This document shows, one piece after another, positions 35,766-48,798 of a DNA stretch of 64,000 bases. Source of the stretch: Cutaneotrichosporon cavernicola. Its lineage: Eukaryota > Basidiomycota > Tremellomycetes > Trichosporonales > Trichosporonaceae. The translations under genes and the position numbers were made by a program. Under the pieces are notes generated by a model. The model saw nothing but the letters and a program-made list of their open reading frames with translations. It ran no database searches and had not been told where the DNA came from. Location: the NCBI RefSeq assembly GCF_030864355.1, contig NC_083400.1, positions 15,001 through 79,000 of the forward strand. The letters are read 5' to 3'. Numbering within the stretch: position 1 is the stretch's first letter; each line of letters opens with the position of its first letter.

Positions 35766-37320
35766 ATGAACAATCTCGTCACAAACATACCCCACAGTAC
35801 GGTCGCGTACCTCTGGCGCGGCCTCGGCCTGCCTGATGCCGCCCTCAATGCACTAGACCTACCGGTAGGAGACGCGTTCAGCTCGAGCTTCAAAGTATGG
35901 CGTGAGTCTTAGTGTCCCAACTGCCTTGTGTGTGAGCCTTAGCTATCTCAGCTACTAATGGCAGACTTGGCCCAATCCACCGTCGCCACCGCAGCCCTCA
36001 CCGGGGCGCTGATACACGCCACCCGCTCGTCGTCTCCTATACCCCGCGTCCGCGTCGAGGTGCCCCACGCCGCGGCGGCCTTCGTCTCCGAACGCCTCCT
36101 GCGGATTGATGGGAATCCTCCGCCGTCAGCGTGGGGCGTCCTCGGCGGCCTATACGCGACAAGAGACGGTCACGTGCGCATACACGACAGCTTTGCGCAC
36201 CACCGTGCCAGCATTCTACGTGTACTCGGACTTGCGGAAGACGAGAGCCGGTGCGAGGCTGTCGCAGAAGCAGTACGGACCTGGGACAAGGTTGCGCTAG
36301 AGGAGGCCGCATTGGCCAGCGGTGCGGTCGCGTACGCGCTCCGCAGCGAGGCGGAATGGGAGGCGACGGGCCAAGCGCAAGCCCAGGCGGACAAGTTTCC
36401 TATCTCACTACGTGTGGCGTCTCCGTCTCCGTCTCCGTTTGCTACTGTTCCTCCTCTCCTCACGGGCCCGTCGCTGCGCCCACTCACAGGCCTACGCGTG
36501 CTGGACCTCTCGCGAGTCATTGCTGCCCCCGTAGCAGGGCGTACTCTGGCTGCCCTCGGCGCCGACGTGTTGTGGGTAACGTCCCCCAACCTCCCTTCCC
36601 TACCAGGCCTCGACGGCGACATGACGCGAGGTAAACGCAGCATCTCTCTCGACCTAGATGACGCGGCCGACGCCGCCAAGCTATGCGAACTGGTCAAGAC
36701 GGCCCACGTGTTTCTGCAGAGTTATCGGCCTGGTGCGCTCTCATCCCGTGGTTGGGGCCGCGAGGACGTTCGTAGACTTAATCCAGGTATTATCTACGCT
36801 TCGTGAGTCAACAACAGGATGAACTGACACCAGGCTGTCCGCATGGGGACCAGGACCGTGGGAATGCCGCCGCGGCTTTGACTCGCTCGTCCAGACCGCC
36901 AGTGGCCTTAACGTGTTGGAAGCCGAGGGTGCTGAGCTTGGTCAAGCTACATTCACGTCCATGCCACATGAACCAAAGCCCGCCCGCCCACTACCCTGTC
37001 AGGCGCTCGACCACGGGGCCGGATACCTCCTCGCCGCAGGTATCCTCGCAGCCGTGTACCGGCGCATGATTGAACCCACGAATGGTGGATGGGACGTAGA
37101 CCTGAGCCTCGCGGACGTCATGGAGCTCCTCAGGTCCCTTGGGAGACAGGCGTTCTCTGACGTACCCGCGCCAAGCGTGAACGACGACGCGTGGCTCGAG
37201 ACGACGCGTGGTGCACTTGGCGAGGTCACTGGCGTGTCGTTTCCAGCAACTATTAATGGCGTGGATACCAGCCTCGGGCGGCCGAGCGTGCGAGGCGCTG
37301 ATGTATCCGAGTGGCTCTGA
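35766..37320 (+). CDS. CaiB/BaiF (family III) CoA-transferase
   Basis: Exons 35766-35901, 35965-36802 and 36834-37320 give 486 residues. Family III enzymes move CoA between carboxylic acids through a covalent aspartyl intermediate. Signatures: LTGLRVLDLSRVIAAPVAGRTLAALGADVLWV, a typical opening of the domain; RGKRSISLDLDD; FLQSYRPGALSSRGWG; and RRGFDSLVQTASGL, where the Asp is the likely catalytic residue. GAGYLLAAGILAAVYRR follows. An N-terminal extension of about 180 residues (NIPHSTVAYLWRGLGLPDAA) precedes the core, as in fungal two-part members related to alpha-methylacyl-CoA racemase and formyl-CoA transferase. The substrate cannot be told. There is no peroxisomal SKL ending (it ends SEWL). 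The ATG at 35766 is the first in frame. Confidence 0.88.
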
Positions 37321-37776
37321 TGGGACTGAGGGCTACAGGGCTCTAACTTACACGTCAACCGCGTTCAAGGTCTTGTGGCAGCATTCTGTTGGAGGCAGTC
37401 TGTGCGAGGGAGTCGGGGCTGGAGTTAGCGGGTTAGGGGCATGCATCATTGCTTGAGCTGAAGCTCCACTACAAAAGACAAAGGCTAGTAGTTAGTTGTT
37501 GCTCCATTCTCCAGACAAAGTGCCGCTACCGCTTACAACGGCAAGTGGTTGCGATTCTCAGTACCATTAACTACTGATTCCTGACAATAAAATTGTCCCA
37601 GGCCTCAGACTGCAAGCTCTTTGCTGCCGGCAAAATCCTGCCCGAGTTAGTTCATCATCATCATCACCACACGCCCGCTTCCGCGCTCAACTGTACTGGC
37701 GATGACATTCATCGTCTGGACATCTATGCCCCATAAAAGCTACAAATGACTACCTACGCCCGTCCCCAAGACACGC
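37321..37776. other. intergenic between convergent genes
   Basis: 3' flanks of the CoA-transferase (plus) and polyubiquitin (minus) genes. No gene seen. Confidence 0.6.
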
Positions 37777-40282
<2,506 letters not shown>

Positions 40283-41267
40283 ATGTCCATCTCCCTCCCC
40301 AACGGTACCATTCTCGCCGCTCCCTCCTCGTCTCAGCCCTCGGTCTCTGCGGCCGTCACTCGTATCTTGCATCTCGCCAACTTTTCCCCAGAGTAGGTCA
40401 TTGAAGCCAACGCCGCCTAATCCCAGGATCAAGACGCGTGACATCCAGAACATTTTCAAGGAGTGGGAGTCGGACAAGGGCGGCTTCCGCATCAAGTGGC
40501 TCGACGATGTGAATGCTATGGTGGTCTTTGCCGACGCTGGCGTCGGTGAGTGTATGCTTACCATGGTGGCGAGGAAGGTGCGCGTCCCAGCGCTAACGTT
40601 TCCAGCCAAGAAGGCTTATCTGAGCCTCATTCTCAACCCTTCCCCTTCTCTCCCACAGCCCGCCACGGTTCGCCCGTACGACCGCCCCGACGCCTCTCAG
40701 ATCATCGCGTCGCTGCAGGCACGCGCCATGGGCCACCGTGCGTCCATGTCGGCCGCGATGCAGAGCGGCAACTTTGCCGGGATCGTGCGCGATGACGGCG
40801 GCCGCCACTCTGTGGGAGGTGGCATCAACGGCTTCAAGATGCCTCTTAACCCGTCGCTCTCCTTTGGCGGCTCTACGCAGCCAGGAAACAGCGGCGGACG
40901 CAACAACGCCCACGGGCGCATGGGCTCGTTCTCCAGCCACCAGCGCGCGGGTTCGGCTTCGTCCAACTGGAACCGCCAGTCACTCAATGGCGCTCTCGGG
41001 TTTGGCAACGGCAACAACCCCCCTTCCCTTGGTGCGGCTCGTCTCCCAACACACTCGGAGGCGTCATCGAACCTTGCTTCGCGTTCGACATCGTCGGCGG
41101 ACTCGAATGACCCCATCGTTGTCGTGGACGGCAGCTCGCAGCTCAAGAGCACGAGCGCGTCGCTCAGTGGCCATCGCTCGGGGCACAAGGCTCGGCGTGA
41201 GAGCGTCAGTGCGGACAAGGCACTGCGCGAGGTGGAGAAGGCCCTGCAGAGTGTCGAGGCGCAATGA
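40283..41267 (+). CDS. R3HCC1L-like RRM-fold protein
   Basis: Exons 40283-40392, 40427-40545 and 40606-41267 give 296 residues. The first intron uses an unusual donor, GTAGGT, and is only 34 nt. Residues 28-90 (ILHLANFSPEIKTRDIQNIF, GGFRIKWLDDVNAMVVFADAG, AKKAYLSL) resemble the RRM-like domain of the R3HCC1/R3HCC1L family, where a partner of this type associates with the exon-junction periphery in animals. The remaining two thirds are Ser/Gly/Asn-rich and probably disordered, ending with a charged helix KALREVEKALQSVEAQ. Family assignment rests on the KW.DD...VFAD pattern recalled from memory. The start context is AACAATGTC. Confidence 0.72.
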
Positions 41268-42101
41268 GCGTGTGAGCGCACTTTGACGAGCGAGGCTCGG
41301 CTGTCGCTCTACGCTGCAGACGTACTACCAACGTCTTTGGCATTGCGTTCCGTCATCATCCCAACCCAACCTGTTGTTACCATGTGCTTATCCGTAGTCG
41401 AGACAGTCGTTAAGACAATCTCTCTTTTCAATATAGTCCTCCTACCGTCTCTCCTCCTCTCTTCCTTCGGTGAATCTCGGCGGGCGTCTGTAGTTGATGA
41501 TGAAGCTTGTGAGTGGAGCGGGCTTTATGTATGTGGTTGGCTGCTCAAGCTCAGGAGAGGCAAAAGAAACTTTTGGGTATTGATGGTGCTGGAGGAAGAT
41601 GTACAATCGGCGCCAGCTATTGGTTGCTGGGTGTGTGCATGTCTGACAAGCATATGACTATGCTGAGCATGCTGAGATGAGGGTTGGCGTTGGCATCGAG
41701 TAAAGTAAAACTACATGCTTTAAGGAACGGTCGCGTTGGTGGAGGGCAAAGTTGAATCACGTCACGTGCAGTGCGCGTGGCAGTCTCGCCTCGTCATGTC
41801 ATCTGATGACTGGAGAGCTTGAGAGAGCATTTCATTTAGCATTCCACCAACAACTCGCTTTGAACCTTTGTCAAACCAACGAGTTTAGAGGATCGTGCAC
41901 TCTTCATGGACTAGCTTCACCAAACCATCCCCACTCGTCAACCTTTTCCATTTACACATCTACACTCGTTCACTATCGATTATCAATATCGTCATCACAA
42001 TCGCTCAAACTCAATCTCCAATTCACTCCCTCTTCACTCATCCTTCCCCTCCCACCTCCCACCTCCCACCTCCCAACCACCCAACCACCTCCTATTCCAC
42101 C
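41268..42101. other. intergenic
   Basis: 3' flank of the R3HCC1L-like gene and upstream region of BUD6. A CCCACCT simple repeat (about 42049-42072) sits in the BUD6 leader. No gene seen. Confidence 0.6.
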
Positions 42102-45100
42102 ATGTCTCGCCCCGCTATCTCGTACCCCATCCCAACAGATGAGCCACCACCACTTTCAACCCCAACAGGATACTACCCGCCTCCGTCGCCGCGCGGAAAG
42201 CCCGCATCTTTCCGTGACGTCTCCGGGTCCCTGTCAGGAGCATCGGCACCACCTGGCTCCTCACATCATGCAGGAGGCTCGGGCTCGGGCTCGCACGCAC
42301 ACAACTCGCATCCCGGCCACGGAGGCGGCACAGGCTCAGGCGGATCGGGATATGGCGGAGGCCCAGGCGGCGGGTATGAGGGAGGAAGGAGCGGGCGGCA
42401 GGTATCAGGCCCTCGTGCACCGGTGCGTCGTTGCGCTGGCCTAGCTGACCGCAGTCATCCACTTCCACGTTAGATTCGTACATCACACGCTTGCTAGTGG
42501 TTACGAAGCAGCTCCTTCAGGGTCTCGAGCAATGGGCGAGGCGTGAACTCAGCGAGGAGGCGGTGCGTCCTGGTGAGATTTGGCTGACGGCAGGTCAGCG
42601 ACATCTACGTCCGACTCGGGAACGGTTTCGAGCTGTGCGTCAGCACATTCCGGCGCGCGGGGATCTCAACCGCGTGAGTATTGTGATTGTGGGACTATGT
42701 TCGCCGATGCCGGCTGGCACCGGCGCCAGCCGTGGTGCACCCCAGAGGACGATGATGCTGCTGTACATGCTTGGCCAGGGCTCATCGTGCCGCTCGGACA
42801 GCCGGCGTGACCAAGAGCGAGATAGCTGTTCTGAGGGAGCTAGTGCGCGGGTACAGTGGGTTTAGAGTTGCACCCAGTGGCCCACACCATCTCGCTCCCC
42901 GGATCGTGCTCCTGTCTAGTATGACGGAGCGGTGTGGCCGTCAGTGTCCGGGGGCGTCGTGGCATGAGGCGGACGCCAGAAGTGCCGCTTCGCCATGGCT
43001 GTATTCTCTTCACGGGCGCCCGCTGACCTTAGCGATCTCGACTCTGTGCCCTCCGATCTCCGAGAAATCCTCGAGCGTGCCCTCGCCGAGGAGCCCACAC
43101 AAGATACGCTCAATATCTACCTCCCCGACATCCGCGCGATCATTTTCAACCTCCTCAATGGACTTAAGAACAAACAGATGGCATACAAGCGGCATCTGGT
43201 AGAGCGCACACCTCAGCCCGAACCGGTGACGCCTCAGCGCCCGCAACCGCGGCAGTCAGCGCCGCCCGCGGATGCGGAGACGCGATCGGTGCGATCGATA
43301 GCATCAATCGATGGGCCCGCGAGCCCGGCCAGCCAGACCGGCATCCTGCCCAGTGCGAGCTCGCGCCCTACGTTGGCGGAGCGGAGCCAGCACCGCGAGC
43401 GTGCATCAAGGCCCGCGCCGCCTGACGCGTTCCGGCCGTCGCGCACACGTCCCGCTCCAGACGGGAGCGTGCGTACGCTCTCTTCAGGGAGCATTGAGCG
43501 CCCGATGCCGCGCGCTACCTCACCCATCCCATCGGTACACTCGGGGTTCGGAACACCCCCAACTGGCCCAGTGACACCTGCGCCGACGACTTCCGCCCCG
43601 CCAGCACGCCAGCCGCGGCGGCCGGAGCGCACATCACGCGACAGCGCGAACCCGACGTCGAGGTTTAGCGCCGACTCTGACGTGTCGTCTATCTCGTCAG
43701 CGCGTGCACCATCAGACAGTGCGAGCGCGAGTACCGTCACGATGCCTATCCCCATTCCGCACGCACTCTCCCGCGAACTGCCCCTGCCTCCGGTTGGGGG
43801 GTCGTCGCACATCCAGCCGACACCGTCTCCAGGCGCCCTTCCCACCGCGACCTCGCCCGCGCCTCCACCCCCACCTGTCCCGAGGACGCCGCCACCTCCT
43901 TCCCCCGGTATGCCTGGGTTGCCAACGCTCAATCTCCCCGACCAGGGCGAAGACCAGGGCGAAGACGCGGTCGAAGTCTTGAACGGCGTAACAGCAGCGT
44001 TCGTCAACGACGGCGTTCACCCGGCAGCGCGCTCGAGCTTTGCGCTCCTGCAAAGGTCGGACGCACTGGAGCGCCGCGCGTCCAAGCGCTTCTCGAGCTA
44101 CACATTCAACAAGATGGTCGGTACGAGCCCAGGCAAGAAAGCTACAAGCGGAACGGGATCGCCGCCTCGGCCCGCGCGGCGCTCAAACGTCCACGCTATT
44201 CCGCCTATGCCAGCCCTCACCGAGGCGCATAGAAGCTTGGTTGCCGAGACGACGCCGCCTGTCAGCGAGCCCGCCGTGAGCACGGCCCACAGTGTAGATG
44301 CAATCTCGAGCACCAGCGTATCGGCCTCGCCTCCAGCCTCAACGCCTGGCCTGGTCACGGCTTTCCTGCAGCTCGGGCGACACGTCAAGAAGACGACGAT
44401 CGAGCTGCCTCTCACCATGAGCGCGCTGCGTCTCCTCTTCATGGAGAGATTCGAGTACGACCCCGGCATGGAGGACTTCCCGGATGTATATATCAAGGAC
44501 CCAAGAACGAGCGTGCAGTACGAGCTGGAGGACATGGAGGACGTACGCGAGGGGTGTCTGCTCGTGCTGGACATTGAACGTGAGTCGCGTGCAGGGTTGG
44601 CGGAGAGGAGTGAGGTGCAGGTGTGCAGCACCGCACCCGAACGCGAAGAACTACATATTCAAGCCACTGTGCGGAACGCTAACCGCAGCCCTCGACCAGG
44701 TCAAACAACACTTTGATCTCAATTTCGCGTCGCTCGCGCAGGACATCAAGGAGCTCAAGACGTCGCTTGCGCAGTCAAAGCGGATGAGCACGACGGCGCC
44801 GTCTACGAGTTTGTTGACCGTGTCGCCCGTCCTTACCGCTGCGCCGCCCCCGCCACCCGTCGAGACACCGCGCTCTCCCATGAGAAGTGACAGTGGACCA
44901 GCGCCCGTCGCCGAGCTACGCGCTCATTACGACGAGGTGCAGAGCCTGCGACGCGACCTGGCGATCATGCGTCAATTGCACGTTGACTTCCTCTCGCAGA
45001 CCAAGGAGAGCTTTGCAGCCTTACGCGCGCAGAATACGGCGATGCGTGAGGTCGTCAAGACCAAGATGGGCGGGAACCGCTCGCTGCTGGACAACTCCAA

Positions 45101-45842
45101 GGCCAAACTTGAGGGACAGTGCCAAGACACCATTCAGGCGGTCGAGGAGGTGAGCGACATTATCGACGGCGCGCGCGAGGACGCGTTACGTCGCGGTGTT
45201 ACTCCGCCGCGCGGTCGCACGGAGAAGATCAAGGCCGACCTGGAGCGCGCCACAAGCCTCGTCGACCAGTTCTCGCGTGACGTAACCCTCGCCGAGCCGA
45301 CATGGCGCGCAACCTGGCTTGCCGAGCTGCAGCGCGTGACGGACGAGCAGCGCCTCCTCGCGTACCAGAACAAGCTTGCCGCGGACCTGAAGAACGACAT
45401 CAAGGACGCGACCGAGATGCTCGACAACGTACGTGCCTTCGTGACGCAGCGCGCCGTGCGTCCGCGCTTCCAGCCTCCTCCTCCGGAAACTGGGGGTGTG
45501 ACCAACCTCCTGCTCGAGATCCGGACCAAGGAATCGGACCCAACCGCCCGCCTCCGCGCCATCGAAGAACAGGCGAAAGTCCGGGAACGCGAGATGGCAT
45601 CGCGAACCGACGATTTCCAGGACGAGCTGGGCGCGTTTGTGCAGGGCAGGAAGCTGCGCAAGACGGGGGGGACGGACGAGGCGGAACGCGTCCGCCAGAG
45701 ACGCCAGGACCAGACTATCCGGCGTATGCTTAGTGGTGATGGACCGGGGGCCGAACCCCTCAGTCCCCAGATTACGGGGAGGAGCGCTAGTGCGGCGAGT
45801 AACGCGAGTAGTCCTCCAGGACATGGAGCGGGGGGAGGCTAG
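42102..45842 (+). CDS. BUD6: Bud6/Aip3 actin nucleation-promoting factor
   Basis: Exons 42102-42422, 42455-42562, 42594-42673, 43033-44579 and 44689-45842 give 1069 residues. In yeast Bud6 binds actin monomers and formins at polarity sites and helps nucleate cables. Residues 108-215 hold the conserved N-terminal block: TRLLVVTKQLLQGLEQWARR, VSDIYVRLGNGFELCV, LREILERALAEE, LNGLKNKQMAYKRHLVE. A long Ser/Pro/Arg linker (about 220-600) follows. LGRHVKKTTIELPLTMSAL to EGCLLVLDIE (about 617-685) looks like a small ubiquitin-like fold. The last 380 residues are the coiled-coil AIP3 domain (HYDEVQSLRRDLAIMRQLHV, KTKMGGNRSLLDNSKAKLEG). Intron 3 is 359 nt, long for this locus. The 42422 donor GTGCGT was preferred over GTATCA at 42402; both keep frame. 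Confidence 0.92.
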
Positions 45843-46587
45843 AATTTGTAGCGACAGTTGTGCATTAAACTACGCGGACGGGGAGTCGGGACAACGAGTT
45901 TGATGTTGAGCATTGGTATGGGCCACAACACTCCAGGCTCATTAAGTCAGTTATAGTTTATTTGATCCTATCCTGCTACATGGATAACTGTGGTAGTTCT
46001 CGAGCTAATACATGGTGAAAGCCCCGACGTCTGGAAAGGGTGTGTTTATTAGATAAGAACCCAATGACTTGTCAGAAAGGATTCATCAAGAAGCGCACCT
46101 GGGGCTACTCAAAGCTGGAAATCTTTCGAACTGCCACGTCCTTGTCGTGTGAGCTGGAATCCGGTTCGAATACTGAGAACAGAGAACAGTCTAGGGGAGT
46201 ATCTGTGTTGGTATTGTCGGGAACAGAACAAGTTAGAAGACACCCGCTTGGTGGTAGGGTGTTAGGATGCGCCCACCGTGCCACCGGACCGCAGACCTGC
46301 CATGCCAACCTGCAATCCACCACACTAGGATCCCGCACCTGCCATGCAGACCCGAGACGCAGACCCGAGACGCAATATGCAGACGCAACATGCAGACGCA
46401 CCTGCAGTGCAGAAGCATCTGACATGCGGGTGCACCTGAGATGCGGACGCCCCTCATATGCAGACCCAACACGCAGATGACTGAACATAGGTGATGACAG
46501 AGACGATAACAAAAAAGACAGAGACGATAACAAATAAGTTGGCAGACATGACTGACACACGAAAGGCATATAAGAATTCCATAGGGC
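45843..46587. other. intergenic before retroelement
   Basis: 3' flank of BUD6, then a stretch with many CAGACGC/CATGC words (46290-46480) that looks repetitive but has no regular period. GATAACAAA is duplicated near 46506. No gene seen. Confidence 0.5.
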
Positions 46588-47125
46588 TGTTACGACCGCT
46601 ATCTCGGTATTACAAACACGGCCAGATCAACCATTCTAACCGGCAATACCTTTCCCATCAAATCCCTCTAGGTTTCAAATCTAATCTTCTTACCCCTCTA
46701 AACAGAAGCATCCGAACCAACCACTAATCATCACCGCCCCAAATCCGCCCCAAATCCGCCCCAAATCAACCCCTTAGGTTTCCGAACTAATCAACATACC
46801 TCGCTTACTCGTTAATAGTAGGCCCATCACTATCTGCTCATAAGACATATATATACCCAGCCCTTGTAGACTGTAATACCATCAACTCTGAATTCAAGTA
46901 TACCACAATAACCTTGCACTTCTCCCAGTACGCTACCCACGTCTTCCTAACCCGACAACCAAGTAACCCTCTACCCAGTTTTACTTCAACCTACCCAGTC
47001 CGCCTACCACCACCCCTTCTCACATCGTCACCCGAGTCAATCATAATCGGTTCCCTCGATCCCACCAAGTAGGATTCTTAATCGATATTACTATCACCTA
47101 GTAGTTGTCGAGCAAGGTCCTAACA
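46588..47125 (+). repeat. 5' LTR
   Basis: It begins TGTTACGACCGC and ends CCTAACA, giving 5-bp terminal inverted repeats TGTTA/TAACA. It contains a CCCCAAATCCG repeat (about 46737-46766), a TATATATA box and a predicted transcription start. The right boundary is supported by the adjacent primer-binding site. No second LTR is present to confirm the limits. Confidence 0.75.
46848..46855 (+). promoter_or_regulatory. LTR TATA box
   Basis: TATATATA lies 26 bases before ATCAACTCTG at 46881, the predicted RNA start. The spacing fits RNA polymerase II initiation and separates U3 from R/U5. Confidence 0.65.
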
Positions 47126-47141
47126 GTAATTCAGAGTTGAT
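47126..47141 (+). other. retroelement primer-binding site, self-priming type
   Basis: AATTCAGAGTTGAT at 47128-47141, two bases after the LTR, is the exact reverse complement of ATCAACTCTGAATT at 46881-46894, where the RNA should begin. It does not look like a tRNA 3'-end complement (no TGG start). Confidence 0.7.
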
Positions 47142-47197
47142 CTCGAGATACGTCTTGAGATTGGTTTAATCTCGAGATACTTCTTGAGATTGGCTTA
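47140..47197 (+). repeat. 29-bp leader direct repeat
   Basis: Two 29-bp copies (47140-47168 and 47169-47197) differ by two bases. Each holds the palindrome TCTCGAGA and the sequence CTTGAGATTGG. They fill the gap between primer-binding site and Gag start and may fold into paired hairpins. Confidence 0.9.
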
Positions 47198-47652
47198 TGT
47201 CCACCCAACGCGTTACGCGATCCCAAACCGCAGCAGATACCCTTCACACTCCCAACCCTCCTACCCAACCTACTACTACCATGTCGGACCTCAGCAGCTC
47301 AATTAGCAACTCCAACGTGGAACGCCTTATCACCCTCTTGGAACTTATGATCAACAATCAGAATGAGGGACACCCAGCACCTGCCCTTACCCAACCTTTT
47401 ACGGGCAAGGCTACATACCCCGTTCACGAATTCCTAGTCCTTGTCAATTCCCAGCTCGATGCCGAACCTGATTATTACACTACGTGCGTACGCAAAATCG
47501 TCTACGCAAGCGCTGCGTTTTCCGGAGAAGCTCGTACATGGTTTACTCAATCCTTGACGATCACACCTACTCCCGATTACGTTACCAATTACGACAAGTT
47601 TACTGCAGCCCTTATCCGCCGTTTTGGGTCACTGTTTCCTAAGCCAAGGTAG
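47197..47652 (+). pseudogene. truncated Gag of LTR element
   Basis: The 151-codon frame starts at ATG 47197; a second in-frame ATG is at 47281. The part from FTGKATYPVHEFLVLVNSQL through EARTWFTQSL to FTAALIRRFG matches the retrotransposon Gag capsid fold (Trp and Phe spacing). The frame ends just after FPKPR. The nucleocapsid zinc knuckle, protease and reverse transcriptase that should follow are missing, so this is a 3'-truncated Gag at a deletion junction. Confidence 0.75.
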
Positions 47653-47686
47653 GCCTAGAATAAGGGGCGGACAATTGTGTAATGGT

Positions 47687-48337
47687 GCGCATTTTGTCGA
47701 CAGCTGCAGCACCTGCGTCAAAGTCAAATCCGACAAGACCAAACAGCAAGGAGACTTTACCCCACTTCCCATTCCCCTTAAACCTTTCGACAACATATCC
47801 ATCGACTTGTTCCATCTACCATCCCAAGTTCAAAACAATGCAAATATGCCATCTACCAGGAAAGGAAAGGAGAAGGCCCAGATCGGCCACACCAGTTACG
47901 ACTCCGTCCTATCCATCATTTGCCGCCTTACAAAGTTCATTATATTGGTACCAGTCAACCTCAGTATGTCGGCAGAAGGAGTCGCAGATATCCTAATCGA
48001 ACAACTATTTGGATACCACGGAATACCCCTCGACATTACCAGCGACAACGACATACGCTTCCACTCCAACTTCTGGCGTGATTTCAACAAGGCTATGACA
48101 ACCAAATTGCGCTTTACCTCAGCCTATTTCCCTTCAAGCAACGGTCAAGTCGAACGTTCTCACGTCGGAGTACGGCGCGTATTACGAACAGTGTACGAGT
48201 TTGACACACACTGTTGGCCCAAGTTACTAGGCATGGTAATATTCGCATTAAACAATACCACTTCAACCACCACCAAGTTCTCACCCTTCTTTGCAACAAA
48301 GGATTCAACCCAAACAAAGAGCAAAGCTCTAACATAG
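47687..48337 (+). pseudogene. integrase fragment of LTR element
   Basis: The frame reads from the second half of the HHCC zinc-binding module (HFVDSCSTC) into a retroviral-type integrase core. The acidic triad is present: Asp in ISIDLFHLP, Asp in ITSDNDIRF and Glu in NGQVERSH. The frame continues to ALNNTTSTTTKFSPFFATK and then stops. The C-terminal GPY/F and chromodomain are lacking. There is no start codon of its own, so it is a relic of a longer polyprotein. Confidence 0.85.
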
Positions 48338-48382
48338 GGCCTCTATCTATCTTGTCAATGCACACTTCTCCTCATTTTCACT

Positions 48383-48510
48383 TTGAGCACACTTGACCTT
48401 GAGCACACTTGACCTTGAGCACACTTGACCTTGAGCACACTTGACCTTGAGCACACTTGACCTTGAGCACACTTGACCTTGAGCACACTTGACCTTGAGC
48501 ACACTTGACC
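48383..48510. repeat. 16-bp tandem array, eight copies
   Basis: Eight uninterrupted, essentially identical copies of TTGAGCACACTTGACC run from 48383 to 48510. The array starts 45 bases after the truncated integrase frame. Units are contiguous without spacers, so it is a minisatellite and not a CRISPR array. Confidence 0.98.
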
Positions 48511-48756
48511 TCGACCCCACTTCCCTTTGCGCTCTCTCCATCTCTCTCTCCTCATACACGCGGCCGAGAAGCGGAAGAATGTTGCTTGGAGCACTCTCTC
48601 GCTTAGACAGAGCACTTAACTGGCTTGGAGTGGCTTGGAGGTTGGACAGCTTCTGGCCATCTAGGTTTGGTTGTACCGATACCCCCGTTTAGGATGCTGC
48701 TGGGCCAGCGGCTGGTCTGCTTTGGCTTCGATTCAACCGAAAGTTACCAAAAGCTC

Positions 48757-48798
48757 TGTCAATTGTGTGGAGAGGATAGTCATAACCTGGAAGGCTGC
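48757..48798 (+). pseudogene. isolated CCHC zinc knuckle
   Basis: The frame reads C-QL-C-GEDS-H-NLEG-C, a perfect CX2CX4HX4C zinc knuckle typical of Gag nucleocapsids and some cellular RNA-binding proteins. The surrounding frame (about 48625-48918) has no ATG near its start. It is likely a Gag fragment of another element. Confidence 0.5.

Larger units (their letters stand above)
46588..48337 (+). mobile_element. internally deleted Ty3/gypsy LTR element
   Basis: The element starts with a 538-bp LTR bounded by TGTTA and TAACA. A primer-binding region, a Gag open frame and the core of an integrase follow. Protease, reverse transcriptase and RNase H are absent: Gag runs out at about 47650 and the integrase zinc-binding region begins within 40 bases. 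No 3' LTR is found after 48337, so the right end is lost. The integrase type and the self-complementary primer site fit the Tf1/sushi group of fungal chromoviruses. The copy cannot move on its own. Confidence 0.85.

Noticed and set aside
46290..46480. CAGACGC/CATGC-rich stretch as a structured RNA or tandem repeat
   Set aside because: The words recur without fixed spacing, and no consistent stem could be drawn.
48383..48510. CRISPR array
   Set aside because: Units are contiguous 16-mers without spacers, in a eukaryotic genome. It is a minisatellite.
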